A DNA stretch of 25,432 nt, taken from assembly GCA_919901335.1 (NCBI GenBank), contig CAKKOZ010000011.1, forward strand, positions 1 through 25,432, read 5' to 3'. Position 1 is the first letter of the stretch, and each line of letters starts with the position of its first letter. Below the pieces are notes generated by a model that did no database searches, was not told the DNA's origin, and saw only the letters and a program-made list of their open reading frames with translations. The translations under genes were made by a program, and so were the position numbers. The DNA comes from Nitrospiria bacterium. Its GTDB lineage: Bacteria; Nitrospirota; Nitrospiria; JACQBZ01. Shown piece by piece: positions 21,948 through 25,432 of the stretch.

Positions 21948-23063
21948 ATGGAGATTAAAATCAACGGAAAACCGGAAAAAATACAGGCCAAGACCATCCT
22001 TGAACTGCTTCAAGCGAAAGAGATCGAGCCCCCAATGGTATCGGTCGAATTAAACTCAACGATTCTGGACCGGGCGGCCTATGCGACCACACCGCTCAAG
22101 GAAGGTGACGCGATCGAGTTTCTTTTTTTTATGGGCGGGGGTGAACGATATGATGACATTTCGAAGCTGATCGGCAACACGCCGATGGTCCGGCTGAACC
22201 GCCTCTCCCCTTCCAACGGCGCAACCCTCTTCGCCAAGGTCGAATTCTTCAATCCGGGCGGCAGCGTGAAGGACCGGATCTGCCTCAACATGATCAACGA
22301 GGCCGAACGGCTTGGCCTATTGAAACCCGGGGCCACTCTGGTCGAGCCGACCAGCGGCAACACCGGCATCGGTTTGGCCATGATCGCGGCCGTGCGGGGG
22401 TACAAGTTGATCCTGGTCATGCCGGAGAGCATGAGCATGGAACGGGCCAGCCTCCTGTCTTCCTACGGCGCCCAGCTGGTGCTGACGCCGGCATGGGAAG
22501 GGATGCGCGGAGCGATTCGGGAAGCGGAACAGCTTCTCGAGCAGAACCCGTCTTACTATATGCCGGACCAGTTCTCCAACCCGGCCAATCCGGAAATGCA
22601 CCGGAAGACGACGGCGGTCGAGATCTGGGAAGCGATGGACGGGCGGATTGACGCCTTCGTGGCCGGGGTCGGAACGGGCGGCACGATCACGGGCGTCGGC
22701 GAGGTTTTGAAGTCGCACAACCCGCTTGTCCAGATCGTCGCGGTGGAACCCACCGCATCGGCCGTCCTGTCCGGGAACGAACCGGGCCCGCACAAGATAC
22801 AGGGCATCGGAGCCGGCTTCATCCCGAAGGTTTTGAACCGGAGCATCATCGACACGATCATCACGGTGACGGATGAAGAAGCCTATCGCACCGCGAAACT
22901 ACTGGCCCGGGAAGAAGGCCTCCTGGTGGGCATCTCATCGGGAGCGAATGTCGTCGCGGCCCAGAAAGTGGCCAAGGCCCTCGGCCCGGGCAAACAGGTC
23001 GTGACGATGCTTCCCGACACGGGCGAACGGTACATCAGCATCGAAAAATATTTTAATATTTAA
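21948..23063 (+). CDS. ThiS domain-cysteine synthase (CysK-like) fusion
   Basis: This 371-residue protein joins a ubiquitin-like sulfur carrier to a PLP cysteine synthase. Residues 1-65 form a ThiS/MoaD-like domain (MEIKINGKPEKIQ, LKEGDAIEFLFFMGGG) whose carrier-type GGG tail (63-65) runs straight into the enzyme domain. Residues 68-371 are a complete fold-type II synthase: IGNTPMVRL, PLP lysine K108 in NPGGSVKDR, EPTSGNTGIGLA, phosphate loop GVGTGGTITG, GPHKIQGIGAGFIP and GISSGANV. The catalytic part looks CysK-like (O-acetylserine type) rather than like actinobacterial CysM. Free carriers receive a C-terminal thiocarboxylate at GG, which is impossible here without cleavage or frameshifting. 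No clear ribosome-binding site precedes the ATG. moeB starts 1 base after the stop. Confidence 0.9.
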   Translation: MEIKINGKPEKIQAKTILELLQAKEIEPPMVSVELNSTILDRAAYATTPLKEGDAIEFLFFMGGGERYDDISKLIGNTPMVRLNRLSPSNGATLFAKVEFFNPGGSVKDRICLNMINEAERLGLLKPGATLVEPTSGNTGIGLAMIAAVRGYKLILVMPESMSMERASLLSSYGAQLVLTPAWEGMRGAIREAEQLLEQNPSYYMPDQFSNPANPEMHRKTTAVEIWEAMDGRIDAFVAGVGTGGTITGVGEVLKSHNPLVQIVAVEPTASAVLSGNEPGPHKIQGIGAGFIPKVLNRSIIDTIITVTDEEAYRTAKLLAREEGLLVGISSGANVVAAQKVAKALGPGKQVVTMLPDTGERYISIEKYFNI

Positions 23064-23064
23064 G

Positions 23065-23865
23065 ATGGAATTTACAGACCAACAAATTCAGCGCTACAGC
23101 CGCCACATCATCCTCCCCGAAGTCGGCGGGAAGGGTCAGAAAAAGATCTGTCAAGCGAGGGTCTTGATCATCGGCGCCGGCGGACTGGGCTCGCCGGCCG
23201 CTCTGTACCTGGCGGCCGCCGGCGTGGGAACGATCGGGATGATTGACGGCGACGCCGTGGATCTGTCCAACCTCCACCGCCAGATCCTTCACCACACGGC
23301 CGACCTGTCCCAGCCGAAGGTCTTCTCGGCACGGGACAAGATGCTCGCGATCAACCCGGATGTGAAGGTCGTGACCTATTATGAACGGCTGACGGCCCAA
23401 AACGCGCTTTCGATCTTAAACAACTACGACATCATCCTGGACGGCACGGACAACTTCCCGGCTAAGTTTCTAATCAACGACGCATGCTTTTTTGCGGGGA
23501 AGCCACTGATCCACGGCGGGATCCTCCGTTTCGACGGACAGGTCTTCACGATCCGGCCGGGACAGAGCGCCTGTTACCGTTGCATCCATCGCAATCCGCC
23601 GCCGAACGGCCTGATCCCGACCTGCCAGGAGGCCGGCGTGCTGGGTGTTTTGGCCGGCGTGATCGGAACGATTCAGGCGACCGAGGCGCTGAAGCTCATC
23701 CTGGAAATCGGCCGGCCCTTGACCGACCGGTGGCTCATTTATAACGCATTGACCTCCCAGTTTCGGACGGCCCGTGTCCGGCGACAACCCAACTGCCCCC
23801 TCTGCGGAGACCGGCCGACGATTACCGAGCTGATCGAATACGACCTGGCGGTCTGCAAGATTTAA
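23065..23865 (+). CDS. moeB: MoeB/ThiF-type sulfur carrier adenylyltransferase
   Basis: This E1-like enzyme (266 residues) would adenylate the C-terminal glycine of a sulfur carrier before thiocarboxylate formation. Motifs are RYSRHIILPEVG, the nucleotide loop GAGGLGS (37-43), DGDAVDLSNLHRQ (61-73), DGTDNFPAKFLIND, a candidate catalytic cysteine C187 in PTCQEAG, and two zinc CxxC pairs, C170/C173 and C244/C247, at nearly the same places as in E. coli MoeB. There is no C-terminal rhodanese domain, so sulfur must come from a separate donor. It follows the ThiS-CysK gene by 1 base. Its partner is likely the CysO-like carrier at 25161 rather than MoaD; molybdopterin use cannot be excluded. Confidence 0.92.
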   Translation: MEFTDQQIQRYSRHIILPEVGGKGQKKICQARVLIIGAGGLGSPAALYLAAAGVGTIGMIDGDAVDLSNLHRQILHHTADLSQPKVFSARDKMLAINPDVKVVTYYERLTAQNALSILNNYDIILDGTDNFPAKFLINDACFFAGKPLIHGGILRFDGQVFTIRPGQSACYRCIHRNPPPNGLIPTCQEAGVLGVLAGVIGTIQATEALKLILEIGRPLTDRWLIYNALTSQFRTARVRRQPNCPLCGDRPTITELIEYDLAVCKI

Positions 23866-23878
23866 ATCACGGAGATCC

Positions 23879-23906
23879 GCAGGGACGACCGGCCGGTCGT
23901 CCCTGC
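23879..23906. repeat. Perfect 28-bp palindrome between moeB and thrC
   Basis: The half-site GCAGGGACGACCGG (23879-23892) is followed with no spacer by its exact reverse complement (23893-23906). As RNA it could form a hairpin of up to about 12 pairs. No U-run follows, so it is not a standard terminator. It looks like a REP-type interspersed palindrome, and it occupies most of the 51-base gap before thrC. Confidence 0.85.
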
Positions 23907-23916
23907 ACAAAACATC

Positions 23917-25161
23917 ATGGCCAAGATCAAAGGTTTAAAATGTCGCGAATGTAAGAAGGAATATCCCGCCGAGCCGCTCCATGTCTGCGAGTTCTGCTTC
24001 GGTCCGCTCGAGGTAAATTACAACTACGCCGAGATTCGGGAGGTTCTCTCACGGGATACGATCGCGCAGGGACCCAAGAGTCTCTGGCGTTACGCCGCGC
24101 TTCTGCCGGTGGAAGGCCCGCCCACCGTCGGGCTTCACGGCGGCCTGACCCCCATGGTCAAGGCAAACAACCTGGCGCGCGTCCTGGGACTCGATGCGCT
24201 CTATCTGAAAAACGACACGGTGAATCATCCCACCCTCTCCTTCAAAGACCGCGTGGTGGCGGTCGCACTCACGCGCGCGAAGGAACTGGGCTTCGATACG
24301 GTCGCATGCGCCTCGACCGGAAACCTGGCCAACTCGGTCGCGGCGCATGCCGCGCAGGCCGGGCTGAAGTGCTATGTCTTCATCCCCAGTGATCTGGAAG
24401 CGGCCAAGATTCTCGGCAATCTTATTTATAAGCCGCAGGTCATCGCCGTGGAGGGCAATTACGACGACGTGAACCGCCTTTGCAGCGAGATCGCCTCGGA
24501 CTATTCATGGGCCTTCGTAAACATCAATATCCGGCCGTACTACGCCGAAGGCTCCAAGACCCTGGCCTACGAGACGGCCGAACAGCTCGGCTGGCGGAGC
24601 CCCGACCATGTGGTCGTTCCGATCGCCTCCGGATCGCTCTTGACCAAGATATGGAAAGGGTTGAAGGAGTTTGAACAGTTGGGATTCATCCCGCCCGTCA
24701 AGACGCGGGTCAGCGGCGCGCAGGCCGAGGGCTGCTCGCCCGTGGCCGAGGCCTTCAAGGCGAAACGGGACTTCATCAAGCCGGTGAAGCCCAAGACGAT
24801 TGCGAAATCGCTGGCGATCGGAAATCCGGCCGACGGATATTACGCGTTAAAGACCGTGAAAGAGACCGGGGGATCAATCGAGACGGCGACCGACCCGGAA
24901 ATCGTCGAGGGGATCACACTGCTGGCCGAGACCGAAGGCATCTTTGCCGAGACGGCCGGCGGGGTGACGGTCGCGGTCTTAAAAAAACTGGCGGCGCAGG
25001 GCAAAATCCGCAGAGGGGATGTCACGGTGGCCTACATCACCGGCCACGGTCTCAAGACACAGGAGGCCGTGATGCAGGCCGTCGGAGAGCCGGTCCGGAT
25101 TCAACCGAACCTGACCAGCTTCGAGGAAACCTTCCAAACCATCAAACGGAGGAATGATTAA
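23917..25161 (+). CDS. thrC: Threonine synthase-like PLP enzyme with zinc ribbon
   Basis: This fold-type II PLP enzyme (414 residues) is most similar to threonine synthase, which converts O-phosphohomoserine to threonine. An N-terminal zinc ribbon has C9, C12, C24 and C27. The PLP lysine is K110 in HPTLSFKDRVV; other motifs are CASTGNLANSVAAHAAQAG, NIRPYYAEGSKTLAYE, VVPIASGSLLTKI and ETAGGVTVAVLKKL. No Shine-Dalgarno precedes the ATG; the 28-bp palindrome ends 10 bases before it. The stop overlaps the start of the CysO-like carrier by one base (TAATG), a tight link to a sulfur-transfer gene. A role in thiocarboxylate-dependent homocysteine synthesis is a speculative alternative. Confidence 0.88.
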   Translation: MAKIKGLKCRECKKEYPAEPLHVCEFCFGPLEVNYNYAEIREVLSRDTIAQGPKSLWRYAALLPVEGPPTVGLHGGLTPMVKANNLARVLGLDALYLKNDTVNHPTLSFKDRVVAVALTRAKELGFDTVACASTGNLANSVAAHAAQAGLKCYVFIPSDLEAAKILGNLIYKPQVIAVEGNYDDVNRLCSEIASDYSWAFVNINIRPYYAEGSKTLAYETAEQLGWRSPDHVVVPIASGSLLTKIWKGLKEFEQLGFIPPVKTRVSGAQAEGCSPVAEAFKAKRDFIKPVKPKTIAKSLAIGNPADGYYALKTVKETGGSIETATDPEIVEGITLLAETEGIFAETAGGVTVAVLKKLAAQGKIRRGDVTVAYITGHGLKTQEAVMQAVGEPVRIQPNLTSFEETFQTIKRRND

Positions 25162-25432
25162 TGCCGGTCAAGGTTCGAATCCCCACGCCGCTTCGGTCGC
25201 TCACGGCCGGGCAAAGCGTGCTGGAGATCAATGGAAAGGATATCGGTGAGGTCATTGATCTCCTGGATAAACAGTACCCCGGCATCAAGACCCGCATCTG
25301 CGACGAGAAAAATCAGATCCGGCGGTTCGTCAACATCTACGTCAACGAGGAAGACATCCGGTTCAAACAGGGTCGGGCGACCGCGCTGAAGGAAGGGGAT
25401 GAGGTCTCGATCATCCCGGCAATCGCGGGCGG
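25161..25432 (+). CDS. cysO: CysO-like sulfur carrier protein (cut at window end)
   Basis: Ninety complete codons plus two bases of the next are present, encoding a MoaD/ThiS-fold protein that starts MPVKVRIPTPLRSLTAGQ and continues with RRFVNIYVNEEDIRF and LKEGDEVSIIPAIAG, then GG-, which must be glycine. This closely matches Mycobacterium tuberculosis CysO, including its RFVNIYVNDEDVRF and its C-terminal AGG. CysO thiocarboxylate donates sulfur to a cysteine synthase, after which a Mec-type JAMM protease frees cysteine from the carrier. The gene is almost complete; the stop codon is expected just beyond the window. The start overlaps the thrC stop by one base. Confidence 0.92.
   Translation, partial: MPVKVRIPTPLRSLTAGQSVLEINGKDIGEVIDLLDKQYPGIKTRICDEKNQIRRFVNIYVNEEDIRFKQGRATALKEGDEVSIIPAIAG

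Overview
The window comes from a Gram-negative-type bacterium of fairly high G+C content (about 60% by eye) with a meso-diaminopimelate cell wall: MurE carries the DNPR motif. The gene order and the thiocarboxylate-type cysteine genes would fit a Nitrospirota-like or related deep lineage, but this is a guess; no rRNA or other phylogenetic marker is present.

Layout. (1) Bases 1-697, plus strand: a RelE/HigB-type toxin and an XRE antitoxin with their own strong sigma70-like promoter and an inverted-repeat operator. (2) Bases 694-21719, minus strand: an almost gap-free division and cell wall (dcw) operon, read from right to left: mraZ-rsmH-ftsL-ftsI-murE-murF-mraY-murD-ftsW-murG-murC-murB-ddl-ftsQ-ftsA-ftsZ-pgeF-yggS-yggT-divIVA-hicB-like-yggU. 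It starts at a good promoter followed by a 10-bp-periodic array of MraZ boxes and ends tail to tail against the antitoxin gene, with no visible terminator. The operon makes UDP-MurNAc-pentapeptide (MurB, MurC, MurD, MurE, MurF, Ddl), the lipid intermediates (MraY, MurG), the septal polymerase pair (FtsW, FtsI) and the division scaffold (FtsL, FtsQ, FtsA, FtsZ, YggT, DivIVA). (3) Bases 21720-21947: a divergent control region. (4) Bases 21948-25432, plus strand: a sulfur-carrier amino-acid biosynthesis cluster made of a ThiS-cysteine synthase fusion, a MoeB/ThiF-type E1 enzyme, a zinc-ribbon threonine synthase-like enzyme and a CysO-like carrier cut by the window end.

Most notable points. The sulfur-carrier cluster couples an in-frame ThiS domain, with its GGG tail now internal, to a CysK-like catalytic domain, and also encodes a second, free CysO-like carrier. 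Four gaps of the dcw operon contain copies of the same hairpin repeat with compensatory base changes, each just upstream of a start codon (divIVA, ftsZ, ftsA, murC). RsmH has no canonical start codon for its conserved N-terminus. FtsZ ends with two FLRK tail peptides. A block of murE is markedly AT-rich. The toxin transcript may be leaderless.

No rRNA, tRNA, CRISPR array, insertion sequence or prophage was seen.
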